A DNA stretch of 64,000 nucleotides from Micromonospora parva (GTDB taxonomy: Bacteria > Actinomycetota > Actinomycetes > Mycobacteriales > Micromonosporaceae), in the NCBI RefSeq assembly GCF_000718515.1, contig NZ_JNZS01000006.1, positions 1 through 64,000 on the forward strand, written 5' to 3'. The notes under the pieces were generated by a model. It worked only from the letters and a program-made list of their open reading frames with translations, searched no databases and was not told the origin of the DNA. Below are positions 26,956 to 34,658 of this stretch, piece by piece. The stretch's first letter is position 1. Each line of letters starts with the position of its first letter. A program made the translations under genes and the position numbers.

Positions 26956-27546
26956 TCAGCTGACCCGCAGCGCGTCGATCAATCGGGACAGCGCCGCCTG
27001 GGTGGCGGCCAGGTCGGCCGGGTCTGTCGATCCGGCCAGCCAGAGCGCCGCCTCGTTCATCGCGCCGGAGAGCAGGTGGGACAGTGGCGCCACCGGCTGC
27101 GGGGCAATCATGCCCGCCGCGATGAGGTCGGCGAGCGCGTCGGCCAGGTGGCGACCCGAGGCGGCCTCGTCCAGGGCCCGCCACTCGTGCCAGCCGAGCA
27201 CGGCGGGCCCGTCGATCAGCATGATCCGCTGGAATTCGGGATCGGCGCTGGCCGTGAGGAACGCCTGGCAGCCGGCGGTGAGGCGGGACCATGGGTCCGG
27301 TTGGGCATCGGCGATGGCGGCGACCCGGTCCCCCACCTCCTGCTGCACCTGGGTCAGCACCGCCTGGAACAGCTCGACCTTGCTCGCGAAGTGGTGGTAG
27401 AGCGCACCCTTGGTGACCCCGGCCGCGCTCACGATCTCGGCGAGACCGACCGCCTGATAGCCACGGGTGGCGAAGAGCTGCCGACTCTGCAGCAACAGGG
27501 ACCGCCGGGTCTGGTCCCGCCGCTCCTCGCGCACTCCCTGGCCCAT
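26956..27546 (-). CDS. TetR family regulator of the VOC gene
   Basis: 196 residues. The helix-turn-helix is AEIVSAAGVTKGALYHHFASKVELF (residues about 35-60), followed by an all-helical ligand domain. Start at the second of two adjacent ATGs (27546; the other is 27549) because GGGAGG is then 4 bases away. Divergent from the VOC gene at 27623, with two CATACC-N3-GGTATG operators between. It likely represses itself and that gene. Confidence 0.9.
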   Translation of the reverse strand: MGQGVREERRDQTRRSLLLQSRQLFATRGYQAVGLAEIVSAAGVTKGALYHHFASKVELFQAVLTQVQQEVGDRVAAIADAQPDPWSRLTAGCQAFLTASADPEFQRIMLIDGPAVLGWHEWRALDEAASGRHLADALADLIAAGMIAPQPVAPLSHLLSGAMNEAALWLAGSTDPADLAATQAALSRLIDALRVS

Positions 27547-27558
27547 CATGCCTCCCAA

Positions 27559-27588
27559 TTGACATACCAACGGTATGCGAAATACGGT
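27559..27588 (+). promoter_or_regulatory. promoter of the VOC gene
   Basis: TTGACA (27559-27564) and TACGGT (27583-27588) are 18 bases apart. Operator A lies between them. Confidence 0.6.
27563..27577. promoter_or_regulatory. TetR operator A
   Basis: CATACC AAC GGTATG, a perfect 6-3-6 inverted repeat inside the promoter spacer of the 27623 gene and near the start of the TetR gene. Confidence 0.75.
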
Positions 27589-27594
27589 AGTTGA

Positions 27595-27609
27595 CATACC
27601 GACGGTACG
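27595..27609. promoter_or_regulatory. TetR operator B
   Basis: CATACC GAC GGTACG, the same site with one mismatch, 32 bases from operator A (about three helix turns) and just downstream of the -10 of the VOC gene. Confidence 0.7.
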
Positions 27610-27622
27610 CGAAGGAGCCCCA

Positions 27623-28039
27623 GTGAATCTCACCAGCTTCTACCCGGTCATCTGCACGACCCGGCTGGCCGAGTGCCACGACTTCTACCGGCACTTCCTG
27701 GGATTCGAGACGACCTTCGAGGCCAACTGGTACGTGAGCCTGCGCCGCCCCGGCCCTCCGGCGTACGAACTGGCACTGCTCGACCACCGGCATCCGACAG
27801 TCCCGGCGGCCTACCGGAAGCCGGTGCGGGGGCTGCTGCTGAACCTCGAGGTCACCGACGTCGACGCGGAGTGGGAAAGGCTTGTCGTCCACGGCGGGCT
27901 CCACCCGGAACTGACGCTGCGCGACGAGGACTTCGGGCAACGGCACTTCATCCTCGCCGACCCCGCGGGCGTGCTGATCGACGTGATCACACCCATCCCG
28001 CCGGCACCGGACTGGGCCGAACGGTACACCGACAATTGA
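27623..28039 (+). CDS. VOC (glyoxalase/dioxygenase fold) protein
   Basis: 138 residues: [27 protein letters not shown], then [18 protein letters not shown] and [18 protein letters not shown]. Typical of small VOC proteins induced by xenobiotics. The GTG at 27623 follows GAAGGAG. Controlled by the TetR gene next door through two operators. Substrate unknown. The next gene begins 28 bases later. Confidence 0.8.
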   Translation: MNLTSFYPVICTTRLAECHDFYRHFLGFETTFEANWYVSLRRPGPPAYELALLDHRHPTVPAAYRKPVRGLLLNLEVTDVDAEWERLVVHGGLHPELTLRDEDFGQRHFILADPAGVLIDVITPIPPAPDWAERYTDN

Positions 28040-28067
28040 GTCACCAGCGAGGCTAAGCTGTGCCGCT

Positions 28068-29030
28068 GTGCCCGTAAGCCCTGCCGCTGTGCCCAACCAC
28101 CACGAGGTAACCGCCGCCGTACGCCCGCCCGTGCTGCGCCCGGGTGACACGGTGCTGCTGGTGTCGCCGTCCGGGCCGACCTCGCCGGAGCGGGTGGCCC
28201 GGGGCATGGAGCTGCTCACCGGCTGGGGCCTTCGCCCGGTGCCGGCACCGAACGCGTACGCCCGCCACGGCTACCTCGCCGGCACCGACGACCTGCGCGC
28301 CGCCGACCTGAACGCGGCCTTCGCCGACCCGGACGTGCGCGGGGTGATCTGCACCCGTGGCGGCTACGGCGCCCAACGGATCGTGGACGCCATCGACATG
28401 GCCGCCGTCCGCCGTGATCCGAAGGTGGTGGCCGGCTTCTCGGACATCACCGCGTTGCAGTTCGCGCTCTGGCGGGGCGCCCGCCTGGCCGGCGTGCACG
28501 GCCCCGGGGCGGCCTGGCGCGACGAGCGCACGCCGCTGCGCTCCGCCGAGTCCCTGCACGCGGCGCTGATGACGACCGAACCGGTGTCGATCACCGCGGT
28601 CCCCACCGAGGAGACCTTCGGCGTACGCGTCCCGGGTCGCGCCACCGGCACCCTGCTCGGCGGCAACCTCTGCATGATCGCCGCGTCGATCGGCACCCCG
28701 GACCTGCCCGACCTGACCGGTGCGGTGCTGTTGATCGAGGACGTGCAGGAACCCCCGTACAAGGTCGACCGGATGCTCACCCACCTGCGCCGGGCCGGCG
28801 CACTGGACGGCCTGGCCGGGGTGGCGGTCGGGCAGTTCACCGACTGCGGCGACGGCTGGGACACCACGATCGTCGACGTCCTCTCCGAACGCCTCGGGGA
28901 CCTGGGCGTACCGGTCCTCGGCGGCCTTCCGATCGGCCACGGACCCAACCAACTCACCGTCCCGGTAGGCACCCAGGCCACCCTCGACACCACCACCGCA
29001 ACCCTCACCACAACCCCCGCGGTCCAATAA
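28068..29030 (+). CDS. LD-carboxypeptidase (peptidase S66)
   Basis: 320 residues. Cleaves the terminal D-alanine from recycled murein tetrapeptides (LdcA) or, in the MccF branch, peptide-nucleotide toxins. Motifs: LRPGDTVLLVSPSGP at the start, CTRGGYGAQRI, VVAGFSDIT holding the serine nucleophile, LLIEDVQEPPYKVDRML with the glutamate, and the histidine in IGHGPNQLTVPVG. The GTG at 28068 is 8 bases after TAAGCT (28054-28059). Which branch it belongs to cannot be settled here. Confidence 0.9.
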   Translation: MPVSPAAVPNHHEVTAAVRPPVLRPGDTVLLVSPSGPTSPERVARGMELLTGWGLRPVPAPNAYARHGYLAGTDDLRAADLNAAFADPDVRGVICTRGGYGAQRIVDAIDMAAVRRDPKVVAGFSDITALQFALWRGARLAGVHGPGAAWRDERTPLRSAESLHAALMTTEPVSITAVPTEETFGVRVPGRATGTLLGGNLCMIAASIGTPDLPDLTGAVLLIEDVQEPPYKVDRMLTHLRRAGALDGLAGVAVGQFTDCGDGWDTTIVDVLSERLGDLGVPVLGGLPIGHGPNQLTVPVGTQATLDTTTATLTTTPAVQ

Positions 29031-29074
29031 CCCCCGGCCCTCTCCCCCTTCCCCCTCCCCCGCCTCGGCACCGT

Positions 29075-29130
29075 TGATCATGAAGTTGTTGTCACTTCCA
29101 CGGCGTGTCGCGGCAATAACTTCATGATCA
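29075..29130. repeat. GATC-tipped palindrome between convergent genes
   Basis: TGATCATGAAGTTGTTG (29075-29091) pairs with CAATAACTTCATGATCA (29114-29130) at 16 of 17 positions. It lies between the LD-carboxypeptidase and Vgb-like genes. The outer GTTGATCA resembles family A. Confidence 0.8.
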
Positions 29131-29174
29131 CCGCAGGGCCGGGGTGAGGGGGCGGCGGTGGGGGGTGGGATGGG

Positions 29175-30053
29175 TTAGGGGGTTAAGTGGGCTATTGCTC
29201 CTGTTTCCAGGGCTGACCAGATGCCCTTCGGGGTGCGGGTGATGCCGTGGGGTTCGGAGTTGGAGGTGGGTAGCGGGTAGCTCTCGATCCGCCCGGTGGG
29301 ATCGAGGTGACCGATCCGGTTGGCGCCCCACTCGGTGAACCACGCGCCGCCGTCCGGGTCGGCCACTATCGCGTGCGGACGGGCCGCCCGGTCCGGCAGC
29401 GGGATCTCGACGATCTCGCCATCCGGGGCGACCCGGCCGAGTTGGCCGGCCGCGATCTCCACGAACCAGATGGTGCCGTCGTCGCCGCAGGTGATGCCGA
29501 CCGGGCCGGCCTTCGCCGTGGGTAGCGGATAGAGCGTCACGGTGCCGTCGAGGTCGATCCGGCCGACCGCGTTCGCCTGGTTGAGGGTGAACCACAGCGC
29601 CCGGTCAGCGCCGGCAGTGATCATTGAAGCGAACCCGCCGGTCACCGGCAGCGGGAACGCGTTGTGGGTGCCGTCGGTCTCCACCCGGCCGATCGTGTCG
29701 GAGGTCATCCCGGTGTACCAGAGCGCACCATCGGGTCCGGCCGCGATGCCGCACGGCCCGGTGCCGGCCGGCAGCGCGATGCTGCGCTGCTCGCCGTCGA
29801 CGGTGATCCGGCCGATCCGGTCGTCGCCCGAGCGGGTGAACCAGAGCGCCCCGTCCGGCCCGGTCGTGATGATCAACGGGCGGCTGCCCGCCGGCTCCAG
29901 CGGGTAGGTCCGGACCGCGCCGTCGGGCGAGAACCGGGCGATCCCGCCGGCCTGGGCCAGCGTCAGCCACAACGCGCCGTCCGGGCCAGGCGTGATGCCG
30001 TACGGCCCGGAATCCGGCCCGGTGAGTGGAATCTCCCGAATTTCGACGGTCAT
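29175..30053 (-). CDS. Vgb-like streptogramin lyase family beta-propeller
   Basis: 292 residues with seven to eight repeats of about 42 residues built on GPDGALWFT and GRI, the Vgb/NHL propeller pattern. Virginiamycin B lyase linearises streptogramin B antibiotics. The segment SEPHGITR near the C-terminus matches the conserved region that holds catalytic residues of Vgb, so lyase activity is possible, yet many propellers of this kind have other roles. Start at the ATG at 30053 after AAGGA; a longer upstream frame lacks support. Confidence 0.8.
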   Translation of the reverse strand: MTVEIREIPLTGPDSGPYGITPGPDGALWLTLAQAGGIARFSPDGAVRTYPLEPAGSRPLIITTGPDGALWFTRSGDDRIGRITVDGEQRSIALPAGTGPCGIAAGPDGALWYTGMTSDTIGRVETDGTHNAFPLPVTGGFASMITAGADRALWFTLNQANAVGRIDLDGTVTLYPLPTAKAGPVGITCGDDGTIWFVEIAAGQLGRVAPDGEIVEIPLPDRAARPHAIVADPDGGAWFTEWGANRIGHLDPTGRIESYPLPTSNSEPHGITRTPKGIWSALETGAIAHLTP

Positions 30054-30136
30054 TTCGTGTCCTTCCGTCGGTGATCGTCCACCCTGGCCCTCAGCCAGCG
30101 ACGACACAACCGATTTCGGCTACCGCCGGCCAGGAT

Positions 30137-30152
30137 TGTCAGCTCGCTGACA
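30137..30152. promoter_or_regulatory. perfect palindrome, possible operator
   Basis: TGTCAGCTCGCTGACA, a 7-2-7 perfect inverted repeat in the 180-base divergent region between the Vgb-like gene and the small secreted protein gene. Confidence 0.55.
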
Positions 30153-30187
30153 GGGTCGCCATGGCTTCCGCCCAGGCTGCCCGGTCA

Positions 30188-30203
30188 CTGTCGGTCACGA
30201 CAG
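30188..30203. promoter_or_regulatory. second inverted repeat, possible operator
   Basis: CTGTCG GTCA CGACAG, 6-4-6, about 50 bases from the first palindrome and 31 bases before the ATG at 30234. It shares the CTGTC half-site with it. Confidence 0.5.
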
Positions 30204-30233
30204 CGCACGTAGACCGAACCTCTGGAGGACAGC

Positions 30234-30710
30234 ATGTCCCGCACCATCCGTAGGAAGCACCTGCTGGCCGGCCTGGCCACCGCCGGCGTCCTCGGCGTCG
30301 GGATCGCGGCCCCGACGATCGCGTTCGCCGCCGACGCGCCCACGCCGGCTCCGAGCAGCAGCACCGCCCCGGCTCCGGGTGCCAAGGCCGACCGGCAGGG
30401 TGAGTTCGCCGAGGCCCTCGCCAAGGAACTGGGCGTGCCCACCGACAAGGTGACCGCCGCCCTGGAGAAGATCCGCGAGCAGCACCGGCCGGCCGACCGG
30501 CCCCAGCGGCCGTCCGCCGATGACCGGCAGGCCGCGCTCAAGCAGCGCCTGGAGCAGGCGGTCAAGGACGGCAAGCTCACCCAGGAGCAGGCCGACGCCA
30601 TCACCAAGGCCGTCGAGGCCGGCGTCTTCCCCGGCCCGGGCGGGCACCGTGGCCCGGGCGGCCCGCACGGTCCCGGGGGCCAGCACGGCGAAGGTACGCC
30701 CGGCAAGTGA
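30234..30710 (+). CDS. small secreted protein with Gly/His/Pro-rich tail
   Basis: 158 residues. Signal peptide MSRTIRRKHLLAGLATAGVL... ending ATIAFA-like (APTIAFA), then a Pro/Ala/Ser stretch. A helical core follows (FAEALAKELGVPTDKVTAALEKI, then LKQRLEQAVKDGKLTQEQADAI) and a tail of GPGGHRGPGG-type repeats. The ATG at 30234 follows GGAGG. The family is unknown; the core looks like two helical hairpins and the tail could bind metal through its histidines. No catalytic motif. Confidence 0.8.
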   Translation: MSRTIRRKHLLAGLATAGVLGVGIAAPTIAFAADAPTPAPSSSTAPAPGAKADRQGEFAEALAKELGVPTDKVTAALEKIREQHRPADRPQRPSADDRQAALKQRLEQAVKDGKLTQEQADAITKAVEAGVFPGPGGHRGPGGPHGPGGQHGEGTPGK

Positions 30711-30719
30711 TCCGACGGT

Positions 30720-30753
30720 CCGGCCCCGGCAGGCACTGACCGACCGGGGCCGG
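30720..30753 (+). terminator. hairpin after the small secreted protein gene
   Basis: CCGGCCCCGG (30720-30729) pairs with CCGGGGCCGG (30744-30753), starting 10 bases after the stop; followed by CCTTCG. Confidence 0.6.
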
Positions 30754-30870
30754 CCTTCGTACACCACGCGCGGCCCCGGCACGCGCCGACCCGGCCCGGG
30801 CCGGCCTCGGCAGACCACCGGCGACCCCGGTCCGTCTGCCGGAACGGGCCCCACCCGGCCCGTTGCGGCT

Positions 30871-30947
30871 TGATCCACTCGGCTTTCGTGAAGTCGGGGC
30901 ATCCGAGTGCGTCGGATACCCCGACTTCCTGAAAACGGAGTTGATCA
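30871..30947. repeat. GATC-tipped palindrome between convergent genes
   Basis: 36-base arms 30871-30906 and 30912-30947 pair at about 30 positions around a 5-base loop. The inner stem GAAGTCGGGG and its complement are perfect, and the tips carry TGATC and GATCA. The 337-base gap 30711-31047 also has GGCCA-type simple repeats at about 30961-31044 and no gene. Confidence 0.75.
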
Positions 30948-31047
30948 CCGGCTCCGGCTTCAGCCACGCCACGCCAGGCCAGAGCAGGCCAGGCCAGGCC
31001 AGGCCGGAGCAGGGCCGGCCGGAGCAGGCCGGCCCTGGAACGGGTGG

Positions 31048-31431
31048 TCAGCTCTGCTGGGGCGGGGGCGAGAACACGCCTACGCGATTGCCGGTCGGGT
31101 CGAGCAGGTGGGCCGACGTGAGACCGCTCGGCGCCGTACGCGCCGGCACCAGCACCCGACCGCCGGCCGCTTCGGCCCGCTTGCAGGTCTCCTCAACGTC
31201 GGCGACCTCGGCGTAGAACACCGCGTAGTTCGGCGAACTCCCGTCGGTCGCGCGGATCGCCCCGCTGATCCCGGTGTCGCCACCGGCTCCGGTCACCCGG
31301 TAGGACCCGCCGTTGGCCGGCCCCTGCTCCTCGAAGGTCCAGCCGAACAGCTCTCCGTAGAACTTCTCCGCGGCCTCGGGCCGGTCGGCGCCGAATTCGA
31401 ACCAGGTGATGGGCGTGGTGGACCTGGACAT
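31048..31431 (-). CDS. VOC family protein (bleomycin-resistance-like fold)
   Basis: 127 residues: TPITWFEFGADRPEAAEKFYGELFGWTFE, then YAVFYAEVADVEETCKRAEAAGG and SAHLLDPTGNRVGVFSPP. The first-half histidine ligand is absent, as in many small VOC proteins of this group. The ATG at 31431 follows GGAGG. Confidence 0.82.
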   Translation of the reverse strand: MSRSTTPITWFEFGADRPEAAEKFYGELFGWTFEEQGPANGGSYRVTGAGGDTGISGAIRATDGSSPNYAVFYAEVADVEETCKRAEAAGGRVLVPARTAPSGLTSAHLLDPTGNRVGVFSPPPQQS

Positions 31432-31537
31432 CTGTTGCCTCCAGAAATTTCCGGGCCGGCCGTTCGGCCGCCGTCCCCAGCAGTCTCGAGGCCGTTCGCG
31501 ACAGCGTCCTGTCGGTGTTTCCGGATCATCCGGCCGA

Positions 31538-31618
31538 GTTGTCGTCGACGCGGCCCACCCCGGCCGGGTGGTCGTCGACGCGGTCCACCCCGGCCGGGTG
31601 GTCGTCGACGTCGAGCCG
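31538..31618. repeat. 30-bp tandem repeat, 2.7 copies
   Basis: Units start at 31538, 31568 and 31598, each built on GTCGTCGACGCGGTCCACC and ending CCCGGCCGG in the full copies. It lies directly after the stop of the WYL regulator. Each full unit contains the small palindrome CACCCCGGCCGGGTG across its junction. Confidence 0.8.
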
Positions 31619-31620
31619 TT

Positions 31621-32313
31621 TCAGACCAGGCTCAGCGGGCGGAGCCGTTCGTGCGGGATGTCGAGATCGGTCAGGTGCAGCTCCCGGGCCACCACGTCGG
31701 GCAGCGCCCGGACCGTCCGGATCCGGTCGGTGCGGAAGCAGCGCAGCTCGTCGCGCAGCCGGCACCAGGCCACCAGGTACCAGTGCCGGGAGTTGCCGAG
31801 GTAGCCGAGTGGCTCGACGTCACGGGTCGAGTCGGCGCCGGCGCGGTCGGCGTACCGGATGCGCAGCACCCGCCGCGCGGTGACCGCCTCGGCGACGGTG
31901 GCCGGGACGGGCGTGGCCGGCCCGTCGCCGATCAGGTGCACCCGGCCGGCGAGGCGGTGCGCCTCGGCGGCGTCGGCGGCCGGCAGCACCGCCACCAGCT
32001 TGCGCAGCGCGGTGCCGGCCGGCCCGGCGAACGGCGAGTCGGCGAGCCGGTGCAGCGCCACCGCCATCGCCACCGCCTCGGCGGCGGTCAGGTTGACCGG
32101 CGGCAGGGTACGGGCGCGGTCCAGGACGTAGCCGCCGGTGCGCCCGGGCTCGGCCCAGATCGGCACCCCGGCCTCCTGCAACGCGCCGAGATCCCGTTCG
32201 ATGGTCCGGCTGCTCACCTCGAAGCGGGCGGCCAGCCAGCGGGCGCTGCGCGGGCGTGGTGACACCGCCCGCAGCTCCTCGACCAGCGCGTACAGGCGAT
32301 CCGTGCGGTTCAT
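31621..32313 (-). CDS. WYL-domain (YafY-like) transcriptional regulator
   Basis: 230 residues. N-terminal winged helix (RLYALVEELRA, then SARWLAARFEVSSRTIERDL) and wing GGYVLD, then a WYL domain near residues 140-210 with the RYAD and GYLGNSRHWYLVAWCRLRDELRCFRTDRI blocks. WYL domains sense nucleic acid or nucleotide signals in several systems. The ATG at 32313 is 7 bases after TAGCGT (32321-32326), so the leaderless ATG is preferred to the upstream one at 32322. Confidence 0.9.
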   Translation of the reverse strand: MNRTDRLYALVEELRAVSPRPRSARWLAARFEVSSRTIERDLGALQEAGVPIWAEPGRTGGYVLDRARTLPPVNLTAAEAVAMAVALHRLADSPFAGPAGTALRKLVAVLPAADAAEAHRLAGRVHLIGDGPATPVPATVAEAVTARRVLRIRYADRAGADSTRDVEPLGYLGNSRHWYLVAWCRLRDELRCFRTDRIRTVRALPDVVARELHLTDLDIPHERLRPLSLV

Positions 32314-32383
32314 GCCCGGCACGCTACGGCCGGGGTACGACGCCCTCCGGCGACCGCCCGGTGACGTGCGCGCCTCGACCGTC

Positions 32384-32436
32384 GGAGATCTTGGACAGTT
32401 TCCGTCAGCGACTGACGGAAACTGTCCAAGATCTCC
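32384..32436. repeat. GATC-tipped palindrome, family C, copy 1
   Basis: Perfect 25-base arms (32384-32408 and 32412-32436) with a 3-base loop; begins GGAGATCTTGGACAGTTTCC. It lies downstream of the DUF350 gene and upstream of the WYL gene. The copy at 44699-44745 shares the 19-base core. Confidence 0.92.
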
Positions 32437-32512
32437 ATGCGCGAAGACGCGCGCCCGCAGACGCGCGCTCGCAGACGCACGGCCTCACGCGCACGGCCTC
32501 ACGCGCACGACC

Positions 32513-32938
32513 TCAGGCGATGCAGGCGCACACGATCAGCGCGGCCCCGAAGTGGGTGGCGGCGCTGACCCGGGCGGCCGGGTGCGGCTCCGGGGAGCAG
32601 ATGACCTCGCCGAGCTTGCCGGGGGTGAGCAGGTCCAGCACCACGAAGGCCAACGCCATGATCGCCAACCCGACCAGCCCGAAGAGCAACGTGGAGGCGA
32701 GCCCCTTGCCGAAGTCGCTGTAGCTGGTCAGGATCGCGGTGAAGACGATCCCGGCGATGCCGAGCTGGTTGGCGGCGAGCAGCAACCCCGCGTTGGCGTT
32801 GCGCTCGACCCAGATCAGGTCCCGTAGCCGGCCCGGGGTGAGCAGGTCGACGAGCCCGAACCCGGCGGCCATCAGCCCGACGCCGACGATCCCGAACACG
32901 ACGCTCTGCCAGGCACCGCTGAGCAGATCCTCCAGCAC
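32513..32938 (-). CDS. DUF350 membrane protein
   Basis: 141 residues, four membrane spans arranged as two repeats (VVFGIVGVGLMAAGFGLVDLLTPGRL and LLFGLVGLAIMALAFVVLDLLTPGKL), the hallmark of DUF350. Function not established. The GTG at 32938 follows GGGAGG. Confidence 0.88.
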   Translation of the reverse strand: MLEDLLSGAWQSVVFGIVGVGLMAAGFGLVDLLTPGRLRDLIWVERNANAGLLLAANQLGIAGIVFTAILTSYSDFGKGLASTLLFGLVGLAIMALAFVVLDLLTPGKLGEVICSPEPHPAARVSAATHFGAALIVCACIA

Positions 32939-33026
32939 CGACTTGCCTCCCGACTCTCCGCCCGGAGGGGTACCGGCGCGGTGATCGAGACGATAGCGGC
33001 AGCGCGCAATCGCGTCAGCCCCGCGC

Positions 33027-34376
33027 CTACAGCGCCAGGTAGCGCTGCCGCTCGTACGGGGTGACCTCGCGGCGGTACTGCTCCCACTCGGCCCGCTTGT
33101 TGCGCAGGAAGAAGTCGAAGACGTGCTCGCCGAGCACCTCCGCCACCAGCTCGGAGCCGGCCATCACGTCGATCGCCTCGGCGAGGTTCTCCGGCAGCGC
33201 CTCGTAGCCCATGGCGCGCCGTTCCGCGCTGGTCAGTGACCAGACGTCGTCCTCGGCGCCCGGCGGCAGCTCGTACCCCTCCTCGATGCCCTTGAGGCCG
33301 GCGCCGAGCAGCACCGCGAAGGCGAGGTACGGGTTGGTGGCCGAGTCCAGTGAGCGGACCTCGACCCGGGCCGAGTTGGGCTTGCCGTACGCGGGAACCC
33401 GGACCAGCGCGGACCGGTTGAGGTGCCCCCAGCAGACGTACGCCGGGCTCTCCGTGATCCGGTCGGGCAGGTGCTGCGGGAAGAGCCGCTTGTACGAGTT
33501 GACCCACTGGTTGGTGACGGCCGTGTACTCCCGGGCGTGCACCAGCAGGCCGGCGATGAACGACTTCGCCACCTTGGACAGCTTCATCGGGTCGCCGCTG
33601 TCGTGGAAGGCGTTGCGCTCCCCCTCGAACAGCGACAGGTGGGTGTGCATGCCGCTGCCCGGCTGGTCGGTGAACGGCTTGGGCATGAAGCTGGCCTGCA
33701 CACCGGTGGAGAGCGCGACCTCCTTGACCACGTGCCGGAAGGTCATGATGTTGTCGGCGGTGGTCAGCGCGTCGGCGTAGCGCAGGTCGATCTCCTGCTG
33801 GCCGGGCGCGACCTCGTGGTGGCTGAACTCCACCGAGATGCCGATCCGTTCCAGCGCCAGCACGCCCTGGCGGCGGAAGTCCCGGGCCACGGCGTGGGTG
33901 GTGTGCTCGAAGTAGCCGCCGGTGTCGACCGGGGTGGGCACCGAGCCGTCCTGCGGGCCGTTCTCCAGCAGGAAGAACTCGATCTCGGGGTGGGTGTAGA
34001 AGGTGAAGCCCTTCTCGGCCGCCTTGGACAGGGCGCGGCGCAGCACGTGCCGGGGGTCCGCCCAGGACGGACTGCCGTCGGGCAGCAGGATGTCGCAGAA
34101 CATCCGGGCGCTCTCGCCGCTGACCCCGCCCTCGAAGGGGAAGACCTGGAAGGTGGTCGGGTCGGGCATGGCCACCATGTCCGATTCGAAGACCCGGGCG
34201 AAGCCCTCGATCGCCGAGCCGTCGAAGCCGATGCCTTCCTCGAAGGCCGCCTCCAGCTCGGCGGGCGCCACCGAAACGCTCTTGAGCGTGCCCAGAACGT
34301 CGGTGAACCACAGCCGGACGAACCGGATGTCCCGCTCTTCCAGCGTCCGGAGGACGAACTCCTGCTGACGGTCCAC
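33027..34376 (-). CDS. glnA2: glutamine synthetase type I, GlnA2-like
   Basis: 449 residues, the size of mycobacterial GlnA2. Family blocks: GFDGSAIEGFARVFESDM, FSHHEVAPGQQEIDLRYADALT, MPKPFTDQPGSGMHTHLS, VNSYKRLFP, and RVEVRSLDSATNPYLAFA. The DLYDLPPEE adenylylation motif of GlnA1 is replaced by DVWSLTSAERR, so GlnE probably does not act on it. GlnA2-type enzymes may glutamylate other amines. The GTG at 34376 follows GGGG; the ATG at 34397 is less likely. Confidence 0.93.
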   Translation of the reverse strand: MDRQQEFVLRTLEERDIRFVRLWFTDVLGTLKSVSVAPAELEAAFEEGIGFDGSAIEGFARVFESDMVAMPDPTTFQVFPFEGGVSGESARMFCDILLPDGSPSWADPRHVLRRALSKAAEKGFTFYTHPEIEFFLLENGPQDGSVPTPVDTGGYFEHTTHAVARDFRRQGVLALERIGISVEFSHHEVAPGQQEIDLRYADALTTADNIMTFRHVVKEVALSTGVQASFMPKPFTDQPGSGMHTHLSLFEGERNAFHDSGDPMKLSKVAKSFIAGLLVHAREYTAVTNQWVNSYKRLFPQHLPDRITESPAYVCWGHLNRSALVRVPAYGKPNSARVEVRSLDSATNPYLAFAVLLGAGLKGIEEGYELPPGAEDDVWSLTSAERRAMGYEALPENLAEAIDVMAGSELVAEVLGEHVFDFFLRNKRAEWEQYRREVTPYERQRYLAL

Positions 34377-34658
34377 TTCCCCAACCCCTCGCGACACTGT
34401 TTTGTCCGCCTTGGCCGGGCTGCGCCCGACCTGATCGCCCAGTCTTCCCGGGCCTGGTTACGCAGACGTTACGCGAACTGCCGCCGCCCGTCCCCTCGTG
34501 TCCCGCCCGGCGAGCGGGGCCCCGGCCGGACCCGCGACGTCCGCCGCCGGGCGGGCCGGGCTCCTGCCGTCGCGGCCCGGCCGGCCCGTGGCGGCAGGTG
34601 GCGGCAATCTCGTCCGAGGGTACGGATTGTCGCCACGAGGCTGGGGCAAGATGAAGGC

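Noticed and set aside
31538..31618. CRISPR-like repeat
   Set aside because: The units are head to tail without unique spacers; no cas genes are present anywhere in the window.
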